The position numbers and the translations under genes are program-made. From the NCBI RefSeq assembly GCF_016411825.1, contig NZ_JAEKMH010000003.1, positions 248,001 to 312,000 of the forward strand: a stretch of DNA of 64,000 bases, read 5' to 3'. Below, piece after piece: positions 34,924 to 42,801 of this stretch (position 1 is its first letter; each line of letters starts with the position of its first letter). This DNA is from Devosia sediminis. Its GTDB lineage: Bacteria; Pseudomonadota; Alphaproteobacteria; Rhizobiales; Devosiaceae. Under the pieces are notes generated by a model. The model saw only the letters and a list, made by a program, of their open reading frames with translations, was not told the DNA's origin and did not search any database.

Positions 34924-34949
34924 GGTGCGGAACTCGGCCGCCGGCGCCA

Positions 34950-34957
34950 AGCTCCAC
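34950..34957. repeat. Possible left border repeat of the RT island
   Basis: AGCTCCAC here and its reverse complement GTGGAGCT at 38513-38520 frame the AT-richer DNA. Eight bases only, so it may be coincidence. Confidence 0.25.
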
Positions 34958-35036
34958 ACCCATAGCGCTTTCATCTTCGGGTCAGAGCCATCGGCTCTTG
35001 TCGAGTTTTGCCCAAGTATCAATCAGAGTTGAAAGT

Positions 35037-35169
35037 GAAACGATCCGTCCGCGTCGTGTGTGACAGATAACTGCTCTGAGCCACTATGCTTAGGGGGTAA
35101 TTTGCCCCGATCGCAAAAGTTTCCAGTAGACCTTCAGCCGAGGCAGAGGTTGAGCATCCGGATCGTTTC
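35037..35169 (-). ncRNA. Candidate DRT3 non-coding RNA with ACACAC template
   Basis: Downstream of drt3b on the same strand, in a 260-base stretch without ORF. Minus-strand RNA begins GAAACGATCCG (35169-35159) and ends CGGATCGTTTC (35047-35037): a perfect 11-base pairing that closes about 130 nt. Inside lie a TTTGC-N7-GCAAA hairpin (35117-35101) and ATGCT/AGCAT pairing; just before the 3' arm comes TCACACACGA with ACACAC at 35061-35056. From memory, Drt3a copies an ACACAC stretch of its ncRNA. True ends are unknown and may extend to about 34980 and 35186. Confidence 0.6.
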
Positions 35170-35186
35170 CATCAATCAATAGCTCG

Positions 35187-37154
35187 CTAGTATGCGCGGT
35201 TCAATTCGCGACGAGTGATTTCCCTCAGCAAATCGATGCTGCCCCAGCGGGTAAACCACGGATTTTGCTCAAAGTCGTTTGCGATGGCTTCGCGCCTAAC
35301 CTTGTTTATTGCAGACATGCCGAGACCCGTCAGCGCTCCCTGTACGAGTCGCTGACGAATATCGAGTGATAAATGGGGGCAACTCAGCAAGTCGAAGAGT
35401 TTGAATAGGTCCTCTGCTTTGCGATGCGGTCGACTTTTATCGGTGACCGCAGCCGTCACTTTACTATAGAAAGGTGGGCCTAGTGCGGGTAGTAGGCCTG
35501 TGCGTCCCGCCACAAACAGGACATTGATAAGACTGAAATAGTCAGAAACCCCCGCCGCCATTTTGCGAACAAGCGGGGTGAGGGTACGGAAATACTCATT
35601 TGGCAGCTCGGTCAGGCACACTAGAACGTCTATTTGCTCAATGGGAACTACCCCAGATTGAGCCAACGACGTTTCCGTAGCTGCGTTCAGGAACCCGCTG
35701 CATTGTCGAATTAGGTGCTCACTGAAAATGGGTAAGAACTCTCGGTAATTTCTTTCCACAAAACGCGTGGCTAAAATTATGCTTCTCCCGAGCTTATACG
35801 AGGCAGGTACAGTGGGGTTTACTCCGTAGAGAAAGCAGGAGACCTCCAACAACGCCATTAGCAAATATATCTGGTTTTGGATGAGGGCTGAGGGAATGAC
35901 GCCTCTGTCGTGACTATCTATAACTCGCTGAATCCGGGAGTCGATAGCCGCGGTTAAAACTGACGTTAGGCTCGAGTAATTTGCTTTATTTTCGTGACAA
36001 ACGGTCTTGATCGACCTAATCAAGCTCTTGGCAAGCAAGTTGTGATTTTTGATAGGAATAGCGTAAGATAGCGCCATGCCATCTTTGTCCGTCGTGCGAG
36101 TGTTCTGCCGCCAGAACTCCTCTAAAACGGCCAGGCCAGCCTCGACTATTGAAGAACCTTTTGTTTGAAATGGCCGTTCGATTAGCTCTGTCTTTGCATT
36201 GTTAAAGTGAAGGTTTACATCCGCCAATTTTGACGCGACAAGCATCCTAATATGTTCGGCCATATCGCGATCTGAGCAAAATACAAAGAAATCATCTATG
36301 TATCGTCTAATGACGTAATCCCGCCCCTCTATACATTGTGCGTCCTGCAAATCATTTTTGATTTTAACGTCGACAGATTGCAGAATTATCTCGGCAAATA
36401 TTCTGCTGAATTCAGGACCAACTGGTATTCCGCTGGTCTCATTGTAGTTCATCCTTTGCATAGCGCTATCAAGTTCGTTTCCGAATGATTTCGCCCTAAC
36501 ATTGTTCTTCCCGAAATCTATGTCCTTAACTGCCCAGCTAACAGTGTGAGTGTAAATGCTTGGAAAGCATTTACTCACGTCGAGGCGAAGCATGTAAGAA
36601 AATCTCTTCTCCAAATCGTAGAACTCGTCCGAATAGAAATATTTGTAGTATTTATTTATACCGCCGTAGACGAAGTATGACGACGGATGCCTGTACAGGC
36701 CGTCCTTGTCGTGCGGCGTAACGGTTGAATCACGATACTTATTTAAATCGGCCAGCGGATTGCGTCGGAAGAAGCTGCTTGAGATTTTGGAAGGAAAGCG
36801 CAAAGAGAAGCTGCTCTTTGTGCAGTAGTAAGTTATCAGGTCCGCGTATTCCAGATATATTTCGCAGACTCTCATCTGCGAGCTAGGATGAGGCAATGTC
36901 ATCTGGCGGAAACCTTCGTCTCCGCTGGTTATGCGATAGCGCAAGGGGAGGGTGTACTGGTCCCCAAGCTCACCTAAGGCCTTCGTGACGAGCAACTGGC
37001 TATCTGGTCCAAACCGGCCATTGGACAAGAGATTTTTGCGGAGTCCGTAGTTTGAGAACGTAATTGGTACGTCATCTGGCGACGTGTCTGTTACAAGAGG
37101 TAGATACTTATCGTTTCGATCAAATGTATAAAGACGTCCTCTGCTTCTAGGCAT
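35187..37154 (-). CDS. drt3b: Anti-phage reverse transcriptase Drt3b (655 aa)
   Basis: Second RT of the DRT type 3 defence system. RT palm motifs: LRLDVSKCFPSIYTH (first catalytic Asp, D192), SGIPVGPEFSRIFAE (motif B-like), RRYIDDFFVF (YIDD, D287/D288). The N-terminus LVTDTSPDDVPITFSNYG matches the long family-specific N-terminal region, and about 350 residues of helical C-terminal extension follow. Its ATG overlaps the drt3a stop by 8 bases. Codon and base use are much more AT-rich than in the neighbours, showing transfer. No maturase, IEP or integrase domains, so not a group II intron or retron RT. Confidence 0.85.
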   Translation of the reverse strand: MPRSRGRLYTFDRNDKYLPLVTDTSPDDVPITFSNYGLRKNLLSNGRFGPDSQLLVTKALGELGDQYTLPLRYRITSGDEGFRQMTLPHPSSQMRVCEIYLEYADLITYYCTKSSFSLRFPSKISSSFFRRNPLADLNKYRDSTVTPHDKDGLYRHPSSYFVYGGINKYYKYFYSDEFYDLEKRFSYMLRLDVSKCFPSIYTHTVSWAVKDIDFGKNNVRAKSFGNELDSAMQRMNYNETSGIPVGPEFSRIFAEIILQSVDVKIKNDLQDAQCIEGRDYVIRRYIDDFFVFCSDRDMAEHIRMLVASKLADVNLHFNNAKTELIERPFQTKGSSIVEAGLAVLEEFWRQNTRTTDKDGMALSYAIPIKNHNLLAKSLIRSIKTVCHENKANYSSLTSVLTAAIDSRIQRVIDSHDRGVIPSALIQNQIYLLMALLEVSCFLYGVNPTVPASYKLGRSIILATRFVERNYREFLPIFSEHLIRQCSGFLNAATETSLAQSGVVPIEQIDVLVCLTELPNEYFRTLTPLVRKMAAGVSDYFSLINVLFVAGRTGLLPALGPPFYSKVTAAVTDKSRPHRKAEDLFKLFDLLSCPHLSLDIRQRLVQGALTGLGMSAINKVRREAIANDFEQNPWFTRWGSIDLLREITRRELNRAY

Positions 37155-38382
37155 ATACCCAACACTTTCTCAGTTCTCGCAGGCGGTTAGCAGGAAAATG
37201 ATAAAACCGACGCGACCTGAAGCTGGCCTCAAAGCTGAATGCGATAAGCCTCGCGGACTGCTGAGGTGTTAGTGCCGCAGCGAGCCTACTCGAGAGCGTG
37301 CCGCCATATCCCAAAATCCAGGCCCGTAGAAATTTATCCATTGCGGGGAGAGACGTTGAGCGATCAGCGTCTACAAGCCGGTAGTTGCAGTACAGACCAA
37401 CGTTTATTCTTCGGCGCCACCGGCTTTCAACTATATTGTAGTTGCCAGACAGTACTTTCATTCGGTCTTCGAAATCCGAAAATTTCCCGTCTGTCAGGAA
37501 CTCTAGCGTTGCCCGTGCAATGCGAACTTTGAGCCTGCTGACTTTTTTGGAAGAAATATCCAAACTTACTATGCGGTGAAGTCGTTCGTCTTCGGTCCGC
37601 CGAATTTCTGAAATCGCCATCCTGTACCCGAGGAAGTTGATCTCGGACTCACTCGCGGGGGAGTTCTTCGCGTGAGCAGCCAAATCAAAGTGCTTTGATT
37701 TAGTTGGATGTAACCGCAGACCAGATGGGAGAAGGCCAGCGACCAGCTCGTTAGTCTGCAAGGGCGCCTCGTCACCGGACGTGATCAGCAGTATGTCGTC
37801 GACATACCGAGCGTAGAAATACGTTGTAGCAAGGGACTTTAGCTTTAGGTCGAATTCCCGAAGCGACAGCTCGGCCAAGACAGCACTAATTCCGAGACCT
37901 CTCGGTGCGCCGGATATAGAGTTGTCTGAACAGAGGTCAACAAATGACCGAAGAACTTTCGACGTCTGCCGGTCAGTTGAGGGCAGATTATCGACGTAGT
38001 CCCACACATCGCTTAAATCTATTGTCTCGTAAAACGATTGAATATCAAACTGATATACCCGGTGCCGTGCGCCTTCCGACAAAATTTTGGATATTCTTTT
38101 AACCGTAGTTGTTCTGTCAGTCTGCTTTACATTGGCTCCGGATCGAAGAATGCGCGACGCTCTATTCAGCACAATGTTGGTTGCAGGGTCTGAAATGCGG
38201 AATATTTCCTTTCCCTTAAAAGGGTGCGAGTAAACCGCGACTGGGGGCAGTCCTGTGAGTGCTATTTGCACTGCTTGATTTACCACGCGCTCTGCCTGTT
38301 TGGCGTCGCCAGCCGCAGTCGGATTTTTCCGCCAGACGCTCCTTAGTTCTTCGTGCAATTCTTCTCGGGAGTAACTAAGCAT
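37147..38382 (-). CDS. drt3a: Anti-phage reverse transcriptase Drt3a (411 aa)
   Basis: First RT of the DRT3 pair. RT motifs: RVYQFDIQSFYETIDLSDV (catalytic D113), SGAPRGLGISAVLAELSL (motif B), YFYARYVDDILLITSGDE (YVDD 193-196), LHPTKSKHFDL and INFLGYRMAI. I chose ATG 38382 (MLSYSREELHEEL); ATG 38412 and TTG 38436 give longer forms and none has a strong ribosome-binding site. In DRT3, Drt3a, Drt3b and an ncRNA work together against phages. Nothing else in the window resembles a defence gene, so this is a small self-contained system. Confidence 0.85.
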   Translation of the reverse strand: MLSYSREELHEELRSVWRKNPTAAGDAKQAERVVNQAVQIALTGLPPVAVYSHPFKGKEIFRISDPATNIVLNRASRILRSGANVKQTDRTTTVKRISKILSEGARHRVYQFDIQSFYETIDLSDVWDYVDNLPSTDRQTSKVLRSFVDLCSDNSISGAPRGLGISAVLAELSLREFDLKLKSLATTYFYARYVDDILLITSGDEAPLQTNELVAGLLPSGLRLHPTKSKHFDLAAHAKNSPASESEINFLGYRMAISEIRRTEDERLHRIVSLDISSKKVSRLKVRIARATLEFLTDGKFSDFEDRMKVLSGNYNIVESRWRRRINVGLYCNYRLVDADRSTSLPAMDKFLRAWILGYGGTLSSRLAAALTPQQSARLIAFSFEASFRSRRFYHFPANRLRELRKCWVYA

Positions 38383-38597
38383 CGCGGCTATTCCAGCAGT
38401 TGGACGGCACATCAAAATCAGGTGGGTGTAGTGCAACGGAGCTTACTTCGACAAAAGGCGTCAGGCGAGCATCGTTTGTCGTTATTAACTATCTGCAGTT
38501 GTGAGGCGCATAGTGGAGCTGACCCAAAACTAATCCCCACCCCCTCCACCTGTGTGCACCCTCTCCTGTCCGGCCTCCCGCCGAACAGGAGAATCCC
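38383..38597. other. Right junction of the RT island
   Basis: From the drt3a start to about 38510 the DNA is still AT-rich (TTTGTCGTTATTAACTATC near 38476) and should hold the drt3a promoter on the minus strand; I see no convincing -35/-10 pair. Beyond 38513 (GTGGAGCT) base composition returns to that of the chromosome, and GGAG precedes the next ATG. Confidence 0.45.
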
Positions 38598-39242
38598 ATG
38601 CCCACACACACCAACCCCGCGTCCTTCGGCCAAATGCCTCAGGACCAGCCTGCGCCGCAGGCTGCGCCCGCCCCACCGCTCCGCGAAGGCACCACCAAAA
38701 TCCAGGCCGAGCGGCACGAAACGCTGTGGCTGAGCCTTGCCGCCCTCCACAAGGACACGATTGCCCTCGGCGCCAAAAAGCCCAATGCGCCCGTGTCCGA
38801 GGCCCTGCGCATCAGCGCCGAAGGCCTCCTCAGCGATTGCGCCGCCTTTACCCGCCGACGCAATGAACGCCTGCCCGTCGCCGCGCCCGATCTTGCCGGT
38901 CTTGCCGCCCAGCTCGGCCAGGCGCTGGCGGCGCTCGAAGGCTGGGAGGCGCACCACACCACCTGGGACACCCGCTTCAACTGCCGCATCTGGAACCTCC
39001 ACACGGGTTACCTGCCGATCATGCGGCTCCATCCGCCCGCCGCGGCGCTCAAGTTTCAGCGCGACGATCCCGACGCCATCCGCCACAAGCTCGTTCGCAT
39101 GATGGAGAGCCGCCAGCGCCAGGCCTATGAGGAGGGTTTTGCGGCCGGCCGTGCCGCGCGAGAGGGCGTTCCCGTCCCGGAGACCGGACCGGCGCCCGAG
39201 ACAGCCGCCGCAATTTATCCCCGGTTGCGCCGGCTCGATTAG
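38598..39242 (+). CDS. Hypothetical protein (214 aa)
   Basis: Unrecognised. No signal peptide or membrane segment. A Pro/Ala/Gln-rich N-terminal 30 residues is followed by a helical body (ERHETLWLSLAALHKDTIAL..DLAGLAAQLGQALAALEGW) and a WDTRFNCRIWNLHTGYLPIMRLHP block rich in aromatic residues; the C-terminus is charged. GGAGAATCCC precedes the ATG at 38598. Composition is chromosome-like, so it lies outside the RT island. Confidence 0.6.
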   Translation: MPTHTNPASFGQMPQDQPAPQAAPAPPLREGTTKIQAERHETLWLSLAALHKDTIALGAKKPNAPVSEALRISAEGLLSDCAAFTRRRNERLPVAAPDLAGLAAQLGQALAALEGWEAHHTTWDTRFNCRIWNLHTGYLPIMRLHPPAAALKFQRDDPDAIRHKLVRMMESRQRQAYEEGFAAGRAAREGVPVPETGPAPETAAAIYPRLRRLD

Positions 39243-39446
39243 ACTGGCTCCATTGCCCCGCGCGGCGGCCTGCAGGCGAACAGTGGCGGGGCAGGCCGGG
39301 TGGGGGCTTTGCCTCTCCCACAGGTTCCAGGTCGGCACAGCGACGGGACGAGCGATCCCCCGCTGCCGATCAGTTCCAAAAACCGGCGCCGGAGACAGGT
39401 TTCGTCTCACTAAAACATATCCAGAGACGCAATCTGTCTCCGGCCT

Positions 39447-39530
39447 GCCTGACATGCCGTCAGGCAAAATCTCTCCGGTGGAGAGATTCTTGGGAAGGCA
39501 GGCCATGAGAGCTATGCTCGAATGGCGCAA
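39447..39530 (+). repeat. Hairpins plus GGCCATGAG element upstream of cspA
   Basis: Three parts: hairpin GCCTGAC-N5-GTCAGGC (39447-39465); hairpin AATCTCTCC-GGT-GGAGAGATT (39468-39488); then, 12 bases on, GGCCATGAGAGCTATGCTCG continuing AATGGCG. The second hairpin plus this motif recurs downstream of cspA. The rest of the 544-base gap 39243-39786 shows no credible gene. Confidence 0.6.
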
Positions 39531-39786
39531 GCCATCCGCACCCCGGGGCGCTGGTGCCATCGGGCGCCTTGTCATGTCCCCCGAAAACTACCGCCTTGCT
39601 CCCGTCACCTTTTCCTGTCACAAACCCTGTCATACGTTTTCAGCCTAAGTCGGCTGCCTCAGCCGGTCATTTCCGGTTCCGGGCTCACTGATCTGCCTTG
39701 CGAACGTTGGTAGGACCTCTTGCATGTCGCGGAGGGAACCGCTCGTTCTGCTTCGGCATCGAGCTTTCGAAAAAAGGAAATGCATC

Positions 39787-40002
39787 ATGGCCACCCATAA
39801 CGGCACCGTGAAATTCTTCAACACCACCAAGGGTTTTGGTTTCATCACCCCCGACAATGGCGGCAAGGACCACTTCGTCCACATCTCCGCCGTGCAGCGC
39901 TCGGGCGTTGATGGCCTCTACGAGAACGACAAGGTCTCCTACGATGTCGAGACCGGCCGCGACGGCCGTGAATCCGCCGTCAACCTGACCCTGCAGAAGT
40001 AA
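39787..40002 (+). CDS. cspA: Cold shock protein (CspA family, 71 aa)
   Basis: OB-fold RNA/DNA chaperone. RNP1 motif KGFGFITPD and RNP2 motif DHFVHISAV are intact, with NGTVKFFNTTKGFG at the start. ATG at 39787 with AAAAGGAAA upstream; the long 5' region is consistent with the structured leaders of cold shock genes. A hairpin/terminator follows 24 bases after the stop. Confidence 0.93.
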   Translation: MATHNGTVKFFNTTKGFGFITPDNGGKDHFVHISAVQRSGVDGLYENDKVSYDVETGRDGRESAVNLTLQK

Positions 40003-40025
40003 CTTCGAGCCGTCCCGCAAGGGCT

Positions 40026-40091
40026 AAACGCTCCAGCGGAGCGTTTTGAGGCAAGAAGGCCATGAGGGCTACGCTCGAATGGCGATAAGCC
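40026..40091 (+). repeat. Hairpin plus GGCCATGAG element downstream of cspA
   Basis: Hairpin AAACGCTCC-AGC-GGAGCGTTT (40026-40046, with TTTT, so it may also end cspA transcription), then 11 bases later GGCCATGAGGGCTACGCTCG continuing AATGGCG. The last 27 bases match the upstream copy with 2 differences. Confidence 0.6.
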
Positions 40092-40102
40092 GACTTCCGA
40101 GA

Positions 40103-40126
40103 AAGCCGCCGCGAGGCGGCTTTTTT
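40103..40126 (+). terminator. Rho-independent terminator
   Basis: AAGCCGCC-GCGA-GGCGGCTT followed by TTTT: 8-base stem, GCGA loop, T-run. It ends either a long cspA transcript or a small RNA starting near 40047 that would include the repeated motif. Confidence 0.85.
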
Positions 40127-40235
40127 GTTGCCTGCGTCGGAGCGCCGCACGAAATAATTGCGTCAGCCCTGCGTCCATTTCCGGCTCCACCTCGTACCTG
40201 CTCTCGCAAGAGCGAGAGAAACACGGAAAGAGTGC

Positions 40236-40967
40236 ATGATGGCATCGGGTGAAAAGGTCTGGATCATCGGCGGATCGAGCGGCATCGGCGAGGCCCTGGC
40301 GAAAGCCTATGCGACGCACAAGGCCCTGGTCGTCATTTCCGGACGGGACGAAAAGGCCCTCGATGCCGCGCTGTCCCGCATCGGCAACGGCCACTTTGCC
40401 GCCCGCGCCGATGTCACCGATCCCGATAGCCTGGCCGCCGTGGCCGAACTCCACGGCCCCTTCGACAAGATCATCACCACCGCCGCCATCTACGATCCCG
40501 GTCCGGTCGGCAAGGCCGAGCAGAAAAAGGCCGAGGCCATTTTCGCGGTCAACCTCACCGGCACGTTCAACGTGGCGCGGGTGGCGCGCGGGGCGCTCAA
40601 GCCCGGCGGTCAACTGGTGCTGTTCGGCTCGGCTGCCGCCATTTTCGGCCTGCCCAATGGCCAGGTCTATTCCGCCACCAAGGCTGCCATCGTCAACCTG
40701 GCCCAGTCGCTGCGGGTCGAATATGCGCCCGACGTGGATGTGCGGCTGGTGACGCCCGGCTTCGTGCGCACCCCGCTGACCGATCTCAACGAGTTTCCCA
40801 TGCCGGGGCTGATGGAGCCGGTCGATGCGGCGCAGCGCATCATCCGCGGGCTGGACGGCAGGGCGTTCGAAATCGCCTTTCCCCGCCGCCTGATCTGGCC
40901 GCTGCGGCTCCTTGCCCTGCTGCCGCGTCCGCTGGCTTTCGCCATCACCCAGCGGGTGAACGGCTGA
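40236..40967 (+). CDS. Short-chain dehydrogenase/reductase (243 aa)
   Basis: NAD(P)-dependent Rossmann oxidoreductase. Cofactor motif GGSSGIGEALAKAY, DVTDPDS, NLTGTFNVA, catalytic Ser in LVLFGSAAAIFG and YSATKAA (Tyr/Lys). ATG at 40236 (MMASGEK). SDR genes of this kind recur in RpoE-ChrR singlet-oxygen regulons, and here it is convergent with the DUF2177-chrR-rpoE operon (adjacent stops). Substrate unknown. Confidence 0.85.
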   Translation: MMASGEKVWIIGGSSGIGEALAKAYATHKALVVISGRDEKALDAALSRIGNGHFAARADVTDPDSLAAVAELHGPFDKIITTAAIYDPGPVGKAEQKKAEAIFAVNLTGTFNVARVARGALKPGGQLVLFGSAAAIFGLPNGQVYSATKAAIVNLAQSLRVEYAPDVDVRLVTPGFVRTPLTDLNEFPMPGLMEPVDAAQRIIRGLDGRAFEIAFPRRLIWPLRLLALLPRPLAFAITQRVNG

Positions 40968-41384
40968 TTATTTGACGAGGCTCACGGCGAAATAGCCGGC
41001 CAGCGCCGCCGACCCCGAGAGGAAGGCGCCCCAGGCGAGGTCGATGAGGCTGATCTGCAGCGACCAGCCCTTGAGTGTCGACAGGTTGGTCATGTCATAG
41101 GTGCCATAGGCGAGCAGACCCAGCGCCACGCCCGCCACCAGCGCCCAGACCCAGCTCCCGGCATTGGCCGCCGGCAGCACGGCAAATCCGACCAGGCCCG
41201 CGACATAGAACAGGTAGAATAGTCCGGCCGGCACGAGGTTGGGCTGGTCGAGCAGCAAGTCCCCGATCTCGGCGCGGTAGAAGCCGATGCCGAGCACGGT
41301 CAGCCACAGGAAATCGAGCCCGAAGAAAACCAGCGCCGTGCCGCCATAGGCCGCCAGGATGGTCGCAAGCGAAAAGCCGAACAT
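40968..41384 (-). CDS. DUF2177 membrane protein (138 aa)
   Basis: Four membrane helices (AAYGGTALVFFGLDFLWLTVLG; LFYLFYVAGLVGFAVLP; WVWALVAGVALGLLAYGTYDMTN; LIDLAWGAFLSGSAALAGYFAV). The GTYDMTNLSTLKGW block is the DUF2177 core. Function unknown; genes of this family are repeatedly found in photo-oxidative stress clusters. It follows chrR by 10 bases on the same strand, so it is the last gene of rpoE-chrR-DUF2177. Confidence 0.82.
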   Translation of the reverse strand: MFGFSLATILAAYGGTALVFFGLDFLWLTVLGIGFYRAEIGDLLLDQPNLVPAGLFYLFYVAGLVGFAVLPAANAGSWVWALVAGVALGLLAYGTYDMTNLSTLKGWSLQISLIDLAWGAFLSGSAALAGYFAVSLVK

Positions 41385-41394
41385 TGGTCTCTCC

Positions 41395-42045
41395 TCAGAT
41401 TCCCAGAATGGGCTGGATCAGCCGCACCAGGCGGCTCGAAAATTTGAGCGGCGCATCGGTGACCGCAAGGCATATGCAGTCCGCCTCCGGCCCCGCGATC
41501 GGCTGGTGCGTCACCGAGCCGTCGGCATCTTCGACATCGCCGGGCCCGAAGCTGTCGAGCTCGTCGTGAAAGCTCCCGGTCAGGACCAGCGTCAGTTCGC
41601 GCCCGCCATGGCTGTGCTCGGGCACCGGCTTGCCGGCGGCGATGCACAGGAGGCGCGTCTGCGTGGTCTCGTCATCGGTTTCGATCAGGATCTGCCGGGC
41701 ATTGCCGAGGTTGCGCCACTTGAGGCTCTCGACATCGCCGCCCAGATATGAGCGCAGGGGCTCGGGCAGGGTGGCGCTGGCCGGGCGGGCGATCGGCTTT
41801 GCCTTGGGCTCCGGCTCGGCGTCGAGCCGGGCTTTCAGCGCATCCCAGCTCCCGCTCGGGCCATCCGCAGGCTGCAGCTCTTCGAGCATCGCGCCGGCGG
41901 TGGCTTCCGCCAGCGCCAGTTGCTGACGGCATTGCGGGCACATGGCCAGGTGGCAGGCAACGGCCAGCGACCATCCTTCGGAAAGAGTGCCGGCGGCGTA
42001 TTCGATCAGGAGGTCTTCGCCGATATGGTGTCGAATTTGGGTCAT
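41395..42045 (-). CDS. chrR: ChrR family anti-sigma factor (216 aa)
   Basis: Zinc-binding anti-sigma factor that holds the ECF sigma factor inactive until singlet oxygen or organic peroxide is sensed. ZAS domain ligands H6, H32, C36 and C39 (CHLAMCPQC). C-terminal cupin ligands H144, H146, E150 (EHSHGGRELTL) and H180; the redox pair C190/C192 (DCICLAV) is kept. All correspond, with a small offset, to the residues known in Rhodobacter ChrR. Start overlaps the sigma stop as ATGA. Confidence 0.93.
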   Translation of the reverse strand: MTQIRHHIGEDLLIEYAAGTLSEGWSLAVACHLAMCPQCRQQLALAEATAGAMLEELQPADGPSGSWDALKARLDAEPEPKAKPIARPASATLPEPLRSYLGGDVESLKWRNLGNARQILIETDDETTQTRLLCIAAGKPVPEHSHGGRELTLVLTGSFHDELDSFGPGDVEDADGSVTHQPIAGPEADCICLAVTDAPLKFSSRLVRLIQPILGI

Positions 42046-42617
42046 TTGAATTCCTCCAGCGCCGTGCGAAGGCGGCCGAAGGCCAGTCTGATGCGGGATT
42101 TCACGGTACCGATCGGCAGGCCCGTCTGGGCAGCGATGGTGCTGTGCGAGGCGTCGTCGAAAAAGGATAGGCGGATGAGTTCGACCTGTTCCGGTGGCAA
42201 GGTCTTGAGCGCTTCATGCAGGGCCGCGCCGCTCTGGCTCAGCACCATGCGCTCGGGCGCGTCGGGCTCCGGGTCGGGCACCAGCGCCGGGTCGTCGTGG
42301 TCGAATGTCGGCCGCTTCTGCTTGCGCCAGGCATCGATCCAGATGTTGCGGGCAATGGTGAAGATCCAGGCCGAGGCCTGGCCGCGCGCCGGGTCGAATT
42401 GCCCGGCCTTGCGCCAGATGGCCAGCATGGTCTCCTGCATCAGGTCCTCGGCCGCCTGGCGGTCGCGGGTGAGTTTGAGGAGATAGGCGCGGATGCGGGG
42501 CCCGAAATCGCGGAACAGCGCTTCGAAGGCGGCCATGTCCTGCGTTGCGGCTATGGCGACGATTTGCGCGCTGGTCTCGCCGGGCGGCGGGGCACCGGCT
42601 TGGGTCGGCTGCGTCAT
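42042..42617 (-). CDS. rpoE: RpoE-type ECF sigma factor (191 aa)
   Basis: ECF sigma factor partner of ChrR. Region 2 FEALFRDFGPRIRAYLLKLTRDRQAAEDLMQETMLAIWRKA with IFTIARNIWIDAWRK; region 4 LPPEQVELIRLSFFDDASHSTIAAQTGLPIGTVKSRIRLA. I chose ATG 42617 (MTQPTQAG) because the predicted promoter places the transcript start near 42717, just past the upstream ATG at 42719. Controls the divergent FAD oxidoreductase operon and itself (inferred from promoter match). Confidence 0.92.
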   Translation of the reverse strand: MTQPTQAGAPPPGETSAQIVAIAATQDMAAFEALFRDFGPRIRAYLLKLTRDRQAAEDLMQETMLAIWRKAGQFDPARGQASAWIFTIARNIWIDAWRKQKRPTFDHDDPALVPDPEPDAPERMVLSQSGAALHEALKTLPPEQVELIRLSFFDDASHSTIAAQTGLPIGTVKSRIRLAFGRLRTALEEFK

Positions 42618-42723
42618 GGGCTGCGCACCCTTTCTTGGCGCGGGCACGGCAAGGCGACGGCGCGTTGGTAACGCTCCATCCTGACACGGCCCGGCAAAAG
42701 GGTAAATCGCGAGTGACATGCCC

Positions 42724-42753
42724 CAGATACGGCGCCACTTTTGGGCTGGATCA
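42724..42753 (-). promoter_or_regulatory. Predicted RpoE-dependent promoter of rpoE-chrR
   Basis: Minus strand TGATCC (42753-42748), 18 bases, TATCTG (42729-42724). Same layout as the plus-strand promoter at 42802. TGATC is the -35 I know for ChrR-controlled RpoE promoters. Confidence 0.7.
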
Positions 42754-42801
42754 GTGCCGCGGCAAAAAACTGTGCTGGGGCCGAAATAATTTTGCGTAGG
42801 T

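Noticed and set aside
32728..35022. 764-codon open frame on the minus strand
   Set aside because: Antisense to lepA and continuing into the extensin-like gene in another frame; no domain, while LepA is unmistakable.
35187..38436. Group II intron maturase or retron
   Set aside because: No X/En domains, no intron domain V/VI sequence, no retron msr-msd with effector; two RTs in tandem fit DRT3 better.
39127..39713. Small ORFs in the gap before cspA
   Set aside because: They overlap the 38598 gene in another frame or cross the hairpin repeats, and lack ribosome-binding sites.
42618..42719. N-terminal extension of the RpoE sigma factor (ATG 42719)
   Set aside because: The predicted -10 box lies at 42724-42729, so the message would begin after this ATG; the extension also has no sigma-like sequence.
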